Positions 10,088 to 21,509 of a DNA stretch of 64,000 nucleotides are shown here, one piece after another. The DNA is taken from the NCBI GenBank assembly GCA_014058105.1, contig JACGCM010002399.1, forward strand, positions 1,005,501 through 1,069,500, given 5' to 3'. Positions within the stretch are counted from its first letter, which is position 1; the number at the start of each line of letters is the position of its first letter. The stretch is from Kingdonia uniflora. Its lineage: Eukaryota > Streptophyta > Magnoliopsida > Ranunculales > Circaeasteraceae. Position numbers and translations under genes: made by a program. The notes under the pieces were generated by a model, which was given only the letters and a program-made list of their open reading frames with translations, ran no database searches and was not told the origin of the DNA.

Positions 10088-11301
10088 TTAGGTGAAGAAA
10101 TCAACAAGTTGGTTCTCTATACAAAGATACTCCACAATTACAATCTTCCGCTCAACAAGGTCTCGAATGAAGTGAAATCGGATGTCAATGTGCTTGGTCC
10201 TCGAATATTGTTTAGGGTTCTTAGAAATATTAATTGTACTTGTATTATCACAATAAAGTGACATTACTCCCTGATTCAGCCCGTAATCATGTAACATTTG
10301 CTTCATCCAGACTAGTTGAGTACTACAACTTCCTGCAACAATATACTCTGCCTCTGCAGTACACTATGAAATGTAATTTGTTTCTTACTTTTCCATGCAA
10401 CAAGATTGTTCCCAATGTAGTAACATCCCCCAAAAGTACTCTTCCTTTCATCAAAATTTCTGACCCAATCAGCATCTGAGTATCCAATAATTTTAGATGT
10501 AGTGTCTCGAGTATACCATAATCCAAACTCACAAGTCCCAGACACATATCGAATAATCCGTTTAACAGTGTGTAAATGAGACTCCTTAGGACTTGCGTGA
10601 TAACGTGCACATATGCAAACACTAAACACAATGTCTGGACGACTAGCTATAAGATACAACAAGCTTCCTATCATGCTCCTATACATCTTTTGATCCATAT
10701 CAATATCTGCAGAGTCCTTACTCAATTTTGTGGTAGTGCTCATTGGTGTCCTGGCTTGTTTTGAGGAATCAAGACTAAACTTTTTGACAATATCCTTAGC
10801 ATATTTAGATTGAGAAACAAAAATGACATCCTCCCGTTGCTTGATTTGAAGATCTAAGAAGTAGGTCAATTCTACAACCATGCTCATCTCGAACTCTCTT
10901 CCCATTAACTCACCGAATGCTTTGACTCAATAGTCCGACATTGATCCAAAAATAATATCATCCACATAAACCTGAGCAATAAGAATTTCATCTCCTTCCC
11001 GCTGAATAAACAATGTCTTATCAACTCCCTCTCGAATGAACCCCTTTCCAATTAGAAAGTTTGAAAGTCTATCATACCATGCTCGAGGAGCTTGTTTTAG
11101 GCCATAAAGTGCTTTCTTCAAACGATAAACATGCCCCGGGTGATGAGGATCTTCAAACCCCTTTGGTTGAGCTACGTACACATCTTCCTCTAGTAGCCCA
11201 TTCAATAACGCACTTTTCACATCCATCTGATAAAGCTTAAATTTTTTTGTGACAAGCAAAAGATGTTGTAGGAGCTTCAGCGTGAGATTCTTCTTGACCA
11301 T
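10088..11301 (-). pseudogene. SIRE2 reverse transcriptase and RNase H, 5' part of RT deleted
   Basis: RT fragment in order: [14 protein letters not shown] with the first catalytic Asp, then [17 protein letters not shown]. After that comes YVDDIIFGS with the catalytic Asp pair (near 10940-10970). A stop then precedes ELTYFLDLQIKQRE and the connection. RNase H follows with GYSDADW, a one-base shift, then SLYCDNTSTI and KHIDIRFHF, ending near 10088 in NQLVDFFT. What normally lies between the integrase tail and QMDVKSAF (about 200 residues including the first RT blocks) is missing: a frame reading ...TTSFACHKK runs straight into [10 protein letters not shown] would copy the element RNA into DNA. 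With the deletion and frameshifts it cannot. Confidence 0.88.
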
Positions 11302-12663
11302 CTTGTGTCACAATAGATGAGGTTGGTAGGGAATCTTCTTGAACATTGCTATCTCCATCATCTGTTTGTCCAAGAACTGTCGAGTCGTCAACTACCACAT
11401 TAATCGACTCCATGACCATTTTGTTCATCAAGTTGTAAACACGATAAGCCCAACTTTTTGCGGCATATCCCAGTAAAATACCTTCATCGCTTCGGGCATC
11501 CAATTTTCCAATGTTCTCCCGATCACAAGTGACATAACACTTCCAAACATACGAAAGTATTTCAAGTTTAGCTTGTTTTCAAACCAGAGTTCATGCGATG
11601 TGTTAAGTGTAAGAGGACGCAAATAAACTCTTTTGATAATGTGCATGAGGTATGAATAGGTTTTCCCTAAAAGAGATTAGGAACATTCTTTCCATGAATT
11701 AATAACCGCCCCATTTCCTGCAGAACTCAGCTCTTACGTTCTGCTACTCCATTTTGTTGTGGAGTGATTGGTGCTGAAAATTCATGTTTGATCCCATTCG
11801 CTTTACAGTACTCAATCGCATCACTGTCCTTGAACTCTCCTACATGATCACTTCTAATTTTGTCAATAGAACAATCTTTCTCATTCTGTATTCGCAGGGC
11901 TATAGCATGAAGTTCTTCAAATGTGTCTGACTTCTGCTTTAATAGTACGATCCAGGTGAATCGTGAAAAATCATCAACCATAACCAAAATGTACTTCTTT
12001 CCACCCAAAGTACTTACTCTCATAGGACCCATCAAGTCCATATGAATTAACTCTAGAACTCGCGTAGTGTCAATGTTGGTAGATTTTTTTTCTGGACTCT
12101 TGGTTTGCTTTCCAATTTGACATGGTCCGCACACTGCATCGGTTAGCTTGCTTAGTTTCGGAACCCCTCGAGCTATTTCCTTACTTGTAATCTTCGCCAA
12201 ATCGCTGAAGTTCACATGTCCTAACTGTTGGTGCCAAAGTTCCACATCGCTCATCTTAGCAACTTTACATGATATCTCATTTTGCGATACAGCATAGCAG
12301 TTGCCCGAAGTTCTATCAGCAGTCACAATGCATTTCCCGATATTATCAAAGACACGGCAAGTTTTCTTGTCGAATGTTACCGTGTTGTCTGTATTACATA
12401 AGTGACTCAGACTCAGAAGATTTATAGTGAGTCCTTTGACATAGAGTATATTATCGACTGTCGGGCGCCTAATTCCTTTCACACTCCCCTTTCCCACAAT
12501 CTTTCCACTCATTCCTCCTCTAAAAGTAATATCACCTCCTTGAATATCTGTGACATTATTCAGACGTGTAGCATCCCCTGTCATGTGCCGAGAGGATCCA
12601 CTATCTACATACCACTGTGTCAAATTAAATGCATTTAGAGCCATTACTGCAACATTGGACCGT
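11302..12663 (-). pseudogene. SIRE2 protease and integrase
   Basis: A 305-codon open stretch (12644-11727) holds the aspartic protease site YVDSGSSRHMTG (near 12600). It is followed by GAG-pre-integrase with the HHCC zinc finger (ELWHQQLGH ... VCGPCQIGK, near 12220 to 12115). The integrase core then has HMDLMGPM (first Asp), RSDHVGEF (second Asp) and PQQNGVAER (Glu, near 11745), so the DDE triad is present. A frameshift follows, and the integrase C-terminal part continues in other frames to about 11237 (HELWFENK, EGILLGYAAKSWAYRVYN). This is the best-kept coding block of the element. Confidence 0.9.
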
Positions 12664-14560
12664 AATTATGGTAGAAGGTCTTTCTTCTGAACCCAAGAAG
12701 ATTTTACTTTCTTTCATTCTTCTGTCGCTTGAGTCATATTCCTGAAACCATTAAAAGACTTTTGGATAAAAAAAGAGTTAGCAAATGATTGGGCATATGA
12801 TCGATGGGGTTTCCCTCTTTCCAAATGTAGATTATTCCTACTACGGAATTGAGGAACATATCTACAATAGGGAACAAGATGACCCTTTCGACCACAAGCC
12901 TCACAATAAAATACATGAAAGACAAAAGGCTGCTCAGTCTGCCTATGAGGAGCATCAATAATACTAGGTTTGGACAAATATGGAACTGAAGTAGCTTTGG
13001 CAAACTTAGTGACTTGAGATGCGGTATACTTAGCGTTTTGCTCATCAAATCTTAATCCTCTTTTGTCAGATCCATTTTTGCTCATACTTAGTATTTTGTC
13101 AATATTTTTAGCTCCATGATAAAGCACTTCAAGTTTTTGTTGTATAGAGGTCAAATCAAGTTTAAGTTTCTCAATTTCTATTTCCCCCAATTTCACCTTT
13201 CCACAACAATGAGTTTGTCCTGTTCACACATCTTAAGTTGAACACTAAGAGATTGTTTCTCATTCTTAAGTTTCTCGAGCTGAGAAACAAGTTGAGAGTA
13301 CAACTCTTCAAGATTAGGCTCTATACAATTATCACTCATTGTCCTTATAATCATCTTCGCCAGTTTCAAGGGCAAACACGTCAAAGTGATCACAACTTGA
13401 GGAAATAACAGCAATGTGAGCTCTCAAACCATTTCCTCCTTGGAAGGGATCATCATGGTCATTAATGTCATCATCATTATCATCCCACATAACAGTAATA
13501 TTCATAGCTTTATAATTGCTATTAGAACTCTTAGTGGGACAGCTGTGAGCATAGTGACCATACTTGTGACATCTATAGCATTCAACCTTATTAAGATCTT
13601 AATCAGAGTCGTTGTGAGAACGAGTACTTGAGTTAGTTTGTTTGCCAGAGACTTAATACGGTCATGAGGACGAGACTTGTAATTCACATTTTTCCCTTGT
13701 TTCTCAAATTACCTACTTTTCAAAAGTTTTCTAAATTATTAGCTTATAAGAGCAATCTGAGAGTTAGAGTCAAGTTCTTCATCATTGTCAGAGACACAGT
13801 AGTTGTCAACACCTCTGGTTCCCTAAGAAGACGAAGAGTTGGAGAAAGACTTAAATGCCACACTTTTATTCTTCTTAGGGTTTTCCATTTCTATTTCTAT
13901 TTCTATTTTAAACGTACGTAATTTTCCAGCAAGTGTGTCAGGTTTCATGGTTTTAACATTTTGTGCTTCCACTATAGCATCACGTCTGGATTTATAACTC
14001 TTAGGAAGAGATCTTAGAATTTTACTTACTATTTGAACATCGGTGTATCCAGCTCCTAAAGAAAAACTATTGTTGACAAGGTCGCTAAGTCTGGCATAAA
14101 ACTTACTAAAAGGACTCATCCCCACTCATCCAGATGTTTTCAAATTGAGATGTGAGCATTTGTAGTTTACTTTCTTTAACTGCATCATCACCTTCGTAAC
14201 TGTGCATTAAGATGTCCCAAGCTCCTTTCGAAGTGCATATGCTCACTTTGGCTCAGCGCATTAAAGATAACATTAAGACCTTTAGAATTATACCCAGATA
14301 TTTCTTTTTCTTCCTTGGTCTATTGATTTCTAGGTTTAGGAACTTCTACAGTAATTGTTGGTTCACCCCGCATAACAATCGGGGGAACCCATCCATCTTC
14401 GATGGCAATCCAGACATCTTCTCCCATGGATTACAAGAAGGCAATCATTCGAACCTTCCAGTAAGGAAAGTTCGTGCCATCAAAGAGTTGTGGACAATTT
14501 ATATAACCTCCAATTTTTTCGAAATCTATTAAATTAAGCAAGTAAACAGGATCACCGCTC
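12664..14560 (-). pseudogene. SIRE2 Gag with two CCHC zinc knuckles
   Basis: Minus-strand fragments give the copia Gag order: YWKVRMIAFL near 14430, a UBN2-type core from 14125 to 13823 (SPFSKFYARLSDL ... ILRSLPKSY), a first zinc knuckle CYRCHKYGHYAHSC near 13585-13540, a coiled-coil part (13414-13080), and a second knuckle CEACGRKGHLVPYC near 12905-12860. Two knuckles separated by a spacer are characteristic of Sirevirus Gag. There are several stops and frameshifts. Gag would form the virus-like particle and package RNA. Confidence 0.85.
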
Positions 14561-14582
14561 AAGATATAAAGCCTATAAGCAA

Positions 14583-14598
14583 TTTTACTCTGATACCA
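14583..14598 (-). promoter_or_regulatory. Primer binding site (initiator tRNA-Met type) of SIRE2
   Basis: On the minus strand TGGTATCAGAGTAAAA starts two bases after the LTR end. TGGTATCAGAG is the complement of the 3' end of plant initiator tRNA-Met, the usual primer of plant copia elements. Confidence 0.9.
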
Positions 14599-15165
14599 AT
14601 TAAAATTCTATATGCTCATATTTAATGTATTTCGATAAATTAGGCCAAAACAATTTCTATCAATCAATGATCTAGGATTAAACATAAACAATCAAAAGTA
14701 AAGATAATAAATTAAAAGACACATGCAATTATTCACCATGTGGAAACTCTCTATGCGAGAGGAAAACTACAAGTCGTTGTCGATGAAATCGACAACCAAA
14801 AAATCAATAATCAAAAAGAGTTTAATCTGAATTGTACTTACAGACTTGATAACCTCATCTCATGATTAACTCTCTTCTGACTAAAGCTTCACGCCCAATC
14901 TTCTTCTGTTCTCGCAACAACCCTTCTTGATCTCACACCAAGAATCTTTTTCTGTTCTCGCAATAACCTTTCTTGATCTCACACCAGGAATCGTTCTTTA
15001 ACAATATGTAGGAAGTATTGTAAAACTAACTCAACATCAATCTCAGGATTAGAAGATGTTTGATTGATATTAAATTTACACTCTCTTATAAAAGAGTTGG
15101 AGCTTTTCAAAAAATAAACGTTTTTCCAAAATCAAAAAGCGGGAGAGAAAAAGAAACAGAGTTTG

Positions 15166-15173
15166 CTTAAATA
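15166..15173 (-). promoter_or_regulatory. TATA-like box of the SIRE2 5' LTR
   Basis: TATTTAAG in the sense of the element, 20-25 bp downstream of the TTCGAA array. As the 5' LTR box it would drive the genomic RNA. Identical in sequence and setting in all four copia LTRs of the window. Confidence 0.55.
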
Positions 15174-15249
15174 GTAAACCAATTTCTCTCAAGAATCGTT
15201 CGAACAAGACCTAATGTCGTTCGAACGACTTACGACTAATTTGGTCCAA

Positions 15250-15510
15250 AACCCTAGAAAGTTGATAATTCGTTCGAGCGACAAGAAGGCTCGTTCGAAC
15301 GACAATTGTCTATGGGCCAAATTTTCAGGGGATGTGTCAACTCGTTCGAACAACAAGAAAACTCGTTCGAACGAAAATTGTCTATGTGCCAAATTTCCAG
15401 GGGACATGTCAACTCGTTCGAACGAAAATTGTCTATAGGCCAAATTTCCAGGGGACATGTCAACTCGTTCGAACGACAAGAAAACTCGTTCGAACGACAA
15501 TTACATATAA
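15250..15510. repeat. Tandem repeat of about 62 bp in the SIRE2 5' LTR, three copies
   Basis: Each unit holds CAATTGTCTAT(G/A)(G/T)GCCAAATTT, then CAGGGGA(C/T)(A/G)TGTCAACTCGTTCGAACGA. The units start near 15300, 15376 and 15427. The 3' LTR at 5882-5935 has one unit. The spacing between units one and two is longer because a CAAGAAAACTCG segment is included. Confidence 0.8.
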
Positions 15511-15636
15511 AATCCCCTCCCTTTATTAGTGAGTTCTACTTATCTTCTGTCCAATGATCTTCATTTTGTCAGTGTCTTCGACTGAGACAACCATGCGACT
15601 CCACAAACACGAAATGATTCAAATAAAACCTTTCAA

Positions 15637-16500
15637 ATGTATTGCATGGCAATGTGGAATGTGAGGGGTATGTGTGACTCACTTAAACAAAAGGAGGTTA
15701 GAAGAATAATTTTTGAACACAAACTGGCTATAGTTGGTTTGATGGAAACAAAGATTAGGTGGGGACTGGAGAGAGGGTTTGTTAACTCTATTTGCCCTGG
15801 TTGGGATTGGGAAACATGTTCTAGCTAATTGAAGGGCAGAATTATGCTTTGTTGGGATCCACATTAGTATCATTATTATCAGGAAAGCCGCTCAAGTTAT
15901 TCATTGCAGCATTGATGTTGGCAATGACGTCCTTCTTATGTTCTATCGTTTATGCTTCAAATGATCCTAAGGAGAGATATGAGTTTTGAAAGGACCTTAT
16001 GCTCTATTGTTTATACTTCAAATGATCCTAAGGAGAGATATGAGTTGTGGAAGGACCTTAATCTGTTCAAAAAATGTTTCAACAAACCATGGGTACTTGC
16101 AGGTTGACTTTAACTCTCCTTTCTCTAGTCTGGATAAGGTTGGCGGCAGAACAGTTAGAAGTGCAGTGGTTGAGCAGTATAGAGAGTGGCTCAATGAAAC
16201 AAAGCTTGTTGATCTGAGATACAAAGGTTGTTGTAAGCTTACTTGGTCGGTCAAACAAGGCAAAGGAAAGCAAGGATAACATGATGATAAAACCTGACAT
16301 AATCCTCGTTAATGAAGCCTGGGGAGACTTGTTTGAAAATGCAGAGGTAGAGTTCCTTACAGCTGGAGTTTCATATCATAATCCTGCACTGTTTAGGTTG
16401 GTGAAGCCTTTTGCTTGTGGAAAGAAAACCTTCAAGTACTTTAACTTCTGGGCTGAAGAACCTGGGTTCCCTGAAGTGGTGTCCAAGGCTTGATATTGTA
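15637..16500 (+). pseudogene. LINE ORF2: endonuclease domain
   Basis: Begins MYCMAMWNVRGMCD, the usual WN(V/I)RG start of L1 endonuclease, with GLMETKIR (catalytic Glu) near 15735. Later blocks are KLVDLRYKG (near 16205) and LVNEAWGDLFENAEVEFLTAGVS (near 16310-16365). The last ends in SYHNP, where the family has SDH, so a catalytic Asp is lost. A perfect-frame 60-bp duplication lies at 15942-16061. The domain would nick target DNA. Frameshifts and stops make it inactive. The first Met lies in the AATGT duplication next to SIRE2, so the true start may have been just upstream. Confidence 0.85.
15942..16061 (+). repeat. 60-bp tandem duplication inside the LINE endonuclease
   Basis: Two units with a shared core TTCAAATGATCCTAAGGAGA, starting at 15943 and 16003, differ at only a few positions. 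The family sequence has this block (YASNDPKERYE) once. Confidence 0.85.
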
Positions 16501-16589
16501 GAATGGATTGAAATCCAATGTACCAGCTATATATTACAGGCTTAAGTGTGTTAAGAATGATTTGAGAGAGTGGAACCTTTAAGAAAATA

Positions 16590-18504
16590 GTGTGCTTGCC
16601 AGCGAGGTGGTTACTGCAAGAGATGAACTTAACACAGTACAGATTGCACTTCAAGAGAGCCCACTTGATAACATCCTTATTGAGAAAGAGAGACAATGTC
16701 TCAAGAACTATAATGAGTTAGCCAGGAAAGAAGAGTCAATGATGAAGCAGTTGGCTAGGGTCAAATGGATGCAACTTGGGGATCAAAATACCTTTTTTTT
16801 TTCACAAGTATGTTAAGGCTAGAAGGTCTAGGAACAGTTTGATGTCTATTAAGGATGATATGGGCAACACAGTGTTTGATCCTGGAGTGGTTAGTGCAGC
16901 AGCAGTTAAATACTTTATATAGATTATTGGAAATGGGCAGCTTGGGTGTAATACTGTAACTGTCCAGAACCTCAAGTTTAAATAGATAGTGAATGAAGAT
17001 GATCATGAAGAGCTTACTAAGGAGATTGGAAGTGATGAAATCAAACAAGCTCTTTTTAACATTGATGATTCAAAGTCTCCAGGCTAGATGGGCTTAATGC
17101 CCACTTTTTTAAGGTTAGTTGGGAAACTATCAATAAAGTCTTCATCAAAGCTATCAGGAACGTCTTTTGCAAGAGTACTATGTTGAAACAAGTTAATGCA
17201 ATTGCTATTACCCTTGTTCCTAAAGTTGATAACCCCTTTTTCTTTAATGACTATAGGCCCATCTCTTGTTGTAATGTCTAAGATTATTACACCTAGGATG
17301 AAAGTAGTGTTTCCCCTCTTGTGAGTTTCAACCAATCTGCTTTTGTGGAGGGAAGACACATTACAAACAATATGTTGATTGATCATGAGCTTATGAAAGA
17401 CTATCACAAGGACCAAAGCCAAGCAAAGACCACTATGAAGATTGATTTAAAGAAAGCTTATGATATGGTCCAGTGGAGTGTAATTCTAATCATTCTTAAA
17501 GCTCTCAACTTCCCTGACACTTTTATTGGATGGCTTAAAGAGTGTATTACTATACCTCACTTCTCTATCTCTATTAATGGAGCTTTGGAGGACCACTTCA
17601 GAGGGACAAGGGGACTTAGAATCCCATGTCCCCTTATCTTTTTGTGTTGATCATGGAAACTTTTGGAGTCTTGTTGGAAGAAAAGGCGCTTCATGGTACT
17701 TTTGGTCTCCATATCTTAAGTGCCAGAAGCCTTTACTCACCCACTTAGCTTTTGCAGATGACCTTTTGGTTACTTTAATGGTAACCCCACTTCTACCCAT
17801 GCCCTACAGACTACTATTAAAGAGTTTAGAGATATTACAAGAATGGAGGTGAATTACAACAAGTCAAAGCTGTACTTTTCTGGGGTCAGTCAAAGTAATA
17901 TGAGTACCATCTGTGAGATTATGGGAACTAAAGTTGGTAACCATCCTCTTCAAGTATTTGGGAGTCCCCCTTATTTCGACCAGATTGAGAGCAAGGAATT
18001 GTCAGCAGCTTATTAGAGTGTATGACTGGAAGAATAAATGTTTGGCAAAATAGATTTTTATCAAGGGCAGGTAGACTTGTTTTGGTGCGGTCTGTACTCC
18101 AAAGTATTTCATTCTATTGGATGGGCATGTTTACTCTTCCTCGGTATGTGATTGATCAAATCAACAATATTGACTCAAGATTCTTATGGGATGGCACCAA
18201 TTCTGGTAGGAAGAAGAGTATTACAAGCTTGGGTGAGGTTTGTCTCCCTAAGAAAGAAAGTTGCTGGGTCTGAGGTGTATGAAGGCTTGGAACAAGGCAA
18301 CAGTGTTTAGACACACTTTTAGAATTGCTTCTCAAGTCAATGACAGTTGGGTGACCTAGGTGAACTCTAATCAACTTAGAAATATAAATCTTTGACTATT
18401 CCCATTTCTCAAAAGTGTTCTTGGGCTTGGAGGAGTATTCTTAAATCTAGAGATGAGGCTAGGGATATGATTGTGCATATTATTGGAGTTGGAAATAATA
18501 CTAA
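16590..18504 (+). pseudogene. LINE ORF2: reverse transcriptase
   Basis: In order: a helical linker (SPLDNILIEKE ... RVKWMQLGDQNTFFF, 16650-16800), then VPKVDNPFFFNDYRPISCCNV near 17215-17275. Next are SFNQSAFVEGRHITNN (near 17323) and KIDLKKAYDMVQW (catalytic Asp, near 17440). HLAFADDLLV with the catalytic F-A-D-D is near 17740-17770. The thumb and connection follow at 17860-18270 (MTGRINVWQNRFLSRAGRL, RFLWDG). Sequence blocks are those of plant L1 elements. Frame changes occur near 17090, 17290, 17640, 17760 and 18010. Confidence 0.88.
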
Positions 18505-18882
18505 GACCATCTCCTAAAGTACCTCACTCACTTGTTTGCCAAGGTGCCACGTAGGATTTTTGAGCTCCAACAACACCTCACTCACTTGGTTTTTCAACTC
18601 AAAAAGCAAGGTTACTTTCTTACGTCGCGATTGGGCACCTAAGTGTTGGGCATCTGTTTGTTTTCTAATCGCGTGCCTAATGTTTAGGCATCCAATTGTA
18701 TTTTTTTTTCATAAAAAAATCAAATCGGGCTCCTAAGACTTGGGAGCCAAATTTTTTATTTATTTAAAAAAACATCAAATCGGGCATGAGTCTGATGAAG
18801 AAAAAAAATTACGGGTGCCCAACAGTTAGGCGCCTAGGCGCCTGTTCAAAAAAAGCAAAAACAAGTGAGGTACTGTTGGATG
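18505..18882. mobile_element. Second Harbinger-like MITE in the LINE, right end damaged
   Basis: Left end GACCATCTCCTAAAGTACCTCACTC at 18505 follows TAA (18502-18504). The right end reads AGTGAGGTACTGTTGGATG (ends about 18882), the inverted match of the left end apart from a few changes. The insert breaks the LINE reading between RT and the post-RT domain. The interior is AT-rich, with GGCGCC/GGGCACC blocks and palindromic GCCCAACAGTTAGGCGCCTAGG (18817-18838). A right-hand TAA is not seen, so the right boundary is uncertain by about 15 bp. Confidence 0.65.
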
Positions 18883-19326
18883 AAATTGGACCTCACTCAA
18901 CTCAGGTTTAACTCCAAATTTAATCTTGAAGCTCTTGTTGCTAATATTGTGAGAGACAATGAGTGGGTGTTCCCTAAGCAGAGAGGGTGCACTATTGGTA
19001 CGGATCTAGTTGATAAGATTAAAGCAATTCAGTTGTTGCCTAATAGCCCTAATGAAGTGATTTGAAAGCCTACAGAGAATAGAGAATTCAATATTGCCTT
19101 TGCCTATGAAGCTGAGGCATAGGAGACTTGATTACATCTGGTTCAAGTTATGTTGGAACAAATACAACTCTCCTAAGAGCAGTTTTGTCACTTGGAAGGC
19201 CCTTGAAAGAATTCTTATGAGTCATGAAAAACTGATCCAGAGAGGGGTGCTTCAAAGTTCTTGTATCATTTGTGGGAATGGAAGTGAGAATGTGGAAAAT
19301 CTTTTTATGAGGTGTGTACTTGCTAA
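18883..19326 (+). pseudogene. LINE ORF2: region before and at the zf-RVT domain
   Basis: Reads LRFNSKFNLEALVANIV, a stretch up to about 19065, then RRLDYIWFKLCWNKYNSPK, SFVTWKALERILMSHEKL and CIICGNGSENVENLFMRC (near 19262-19315). The last is the Cys-Cys...His-like zf-RVT motif of plant LINEs with its His replaced by Asn. It is cut by the Harbinger element in the codons after VLAK and resumes at 26133. Confidence 0.8.
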
Positions 19327-19499
19327 GAGCACCGACAGCAGCTAGGTACACCTTGACGTGGCAGGGTGAATTCCTAATCTACCCTCTTTTCCACCCAATT
19401 TGTCTCCCAGCAGCTAGGTGAATACGTGACGTGGCTATCTCAAAATGCATCCAAGGGTGGATTTTTCACCCTGAGGGTAGATTGAGGGTGATTCACGAA

Positions 19500-19715
19500 A
19501 CGCAGTTCAGAAGTGCGCTTAGCCATAGCGCGCGGTTCAGAAGTGCATGTACACACTTCTCGCCTAAGATGATAGCACGTGTCCTCCCATCCAATGGTTC
19601 CTATTAAGCGCAGTTCTAAAGTGTGCGTAACTTCAACGTCTAGGATTAAAGCACGTGGACGGCTGAGATTTAAAGATTTTTAAGCAGCTAGTTTTTACCG
19701 CGCAGTTCAGAAGTG
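19500..19715. repeat. Left subterminal hairpin repeats of the Harbinger element
   Basis: Four imperfect copies of CGCAGTTCAGAAGTGCGC start near 19501, 19529, 19608 and 19700. Each can fold on itself. The right end has three relatives (25854-26022). Such subterminal repeats are candidate transposase or ORF1 binding sites. Confidence 0.7.
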
Positions 19716-19938
19716 CGCGGCATAAGCCTGCATAAAAAATATTTTTGGTTCCCCATTATTTCACCTGAGTTTTTCTCTGATCAAACTTCTTCAACAAGAT
19801 GCTCAACAGCTATAAACGGCTACTTTTTTTTTCTTTATTTATAACCCCCATTCATCTCCTACTCTCTTCTGCAATCAACTCATTCATCTTATATCTCAAA
19901 ACTCAACATTCTTCATTTCTTATCAATTGTGCCGAATC

Positions 19939-21305
19939 ATGTCTGATAAAATCATTGCTGGCCTGCTCAGGCCTACGACATCACTCTCATATTGGGAGTC
20001 ATCGTCTTCATCATCGTCCAGTGACGAAGAACTATTCCGGCGTCAAGTTAAGTTGTTGCATAAGTATGACAAGATTATGATTGAGATGGGAGAAGTATAA
20101 GAAAAAAAGTAAGAGGCGACATCATCATGGAGGCGGGGAGGTACTAAAAGGGAACGGATTGACAAACGGAAAAGCCGTGAACATAAATTGGGGGAGGATA
20201 GCCTTAACCGGGATTACTTCGGTGACAACTCAAGATTCAAAGGTATCTCATTTCGTCGTCGATTCCGTATGAGCGAAGGTGTGTATCAACGTATTTATCA
20301 TCAAATACTTTCTTCGAAGCCCTATTTTATTCAAAGAGAAAATACTGCCAAGACTATGGGTTTATCCTCGCATCAAAAGATAACGTGCGTACTTCGCATA
20401 TTATGTTACGGTACGAGCACAGACGCCCAAGAAGAATACCTTCGAATTGGGGAGTCTACCGCTATTTTGTGCTTGAAATTTTTTGTAAAACTATTATAAC
20501 ACAATTCAAAGATCAATACCTTAGATCTCCCAATGAATACGATACATTACACTTGTTAGAAGTGAATGGATCACGAGGCTTCCCGGGGAAGTTAGGTAGT
20601 TTAGATTGTATGCATTAGAAATAGAAGAATTGTCCTACCGGATAGGCAGGACAATATACTAGGTATAAGAAAATCCCGACGGTGATTTAAGAAGCAGTTG
20701 CATCCCAAGATCTTTGGATATGACACGTATTCTTTGGGGTTCCCGGTTCTAACAACGACGTGAACATCTTGCATCAATAGTAGCTTTTTAACAACTTGTC
20801 TAATGGAGTTGCGCCGCCATGCAATTATAATATAGGCATGGTACCACACACTATGGGGTATTACTTAGCGGATGGAGTGACAAACACTTGTTCAAACCAT
20901 AAGAAATCTGTCCAACGATGCCGAAAGACATTTTTTGAAGATGCAAGAATCATGCCGGAAAGACGTAGAGCGTGCTTTTGGGGTATTACAAGCTAGGTTT
21001 CAAATATTGGCAAACGGTGCGCGATTTTGGAAACCTAGTGATCTAGGAAATTTTATGTACACATGTATAATCTTGCACAATATATCGTGGAAGATGAACG
21101 TCATGCTTACATCCGGCAAATGGACATTGATCCCGAGTGTAGAAAAGCCATGGATAATTGGAAGGAGGACTTAAATCCAAGACACGAGATCAACACTATG
21201 GCAGAGTACATCCAGAAGGTTCGTAAAATTAGAAATGAAGGAGCTCATTTCCAATTACGAGATAAACTTGTTGCGCATTTGTGGAGTCGAAAAGGGGCAG
21301 AGTAA
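19939..21305 (+). pseudogene. PIF/Harbinger transposase (HARBI1-like DDE nuclease)
   Basis: Start chosen at ATG 19939 (MSDKIIAGLL, Ser-rich N-terminus). The same frame passes two stops near 20096-20110 and continues to about 20499 with FRRRFRMSEGVYQRI, HQKITCVLRILCYG and EEYLRIGESTA. After a frame change, GFPGKLGSLDCMH gives the first catalytic Asp (near 20605). DLWI ... GSNNDVNILHQ (near 20710-20790) gives the second Asp. NMGYYLADG-like MGYYLADGV (near 20850) follows, and KDVERAFGVLQARF (near 20955) gives the Glu. The end is VEDERHAYIRQM and beyond to the stop near 21305. The family cuts and pastes DNA together with the Myb-like ORF1 protein. The DDE residues survive, but the frame is broken at least five times. 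Confidence 0.9.
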
Positions 21306-21509
21306 TTGTAGTCTTCATCATTGTTTGTTTATTTTCTAAAGTAACGTATTTTCTTTTCAAGTTTAATGTTGAAGTTGTAATGTTTTTTGTTTCCATGTCT
21401 TCATCATTGTAACACTTTAATGAAACATAGTTTATTGCTTCAGCTTTTTGATTTTGTATCAATTTTATGGATTTTAATAACTACTATTAATGTTAAGAAT
21501 TACATCAAT

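Larger units (their letters stand above)
5165..15635 (-). mobile_element. SIRE2: full-length Sirevirus-type Ty1/copia retrotransposon
   Basis: Two LTRs (5165-6090 and 14601-15635) lie between direct repeats AATGT at 5160-5164 and 15636-15640. Reading on the minus strand: 5' LTR, PBS at 14583-14598, gag with two CCHC knuckles, protease, integrase, RT, RNase H, a 2.3-kb spacer, an env-like ORF, a polypurine tract at 6091-6106, 3' LTR. This order and the extra ORF after RNase H are typical of the SIRE/Maximus lineage. It sits in the LINE between ORF1 and ORF2. Total length is 10,471 bp. Stops and a deletion in RT make it defective. Confidence 0.95.
14601..15635 (-). repeat. 5' LTR of SIRE2
   Basis: Matches 5165-6090 over its length with scattered substitutions and starts and ends at the same motifs. 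It is 109 bp longer, because the TTCGAA part of U3 (15250-15510) contains three tandem copies of a roughly 62-bp unit carrying ACAATTGTCTATGGGCCAAA and GACATGTCAACTCG, where the 3' LTR has one. The TATA-like box is at 15166-15173 (minus). Confidence 0.93.
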
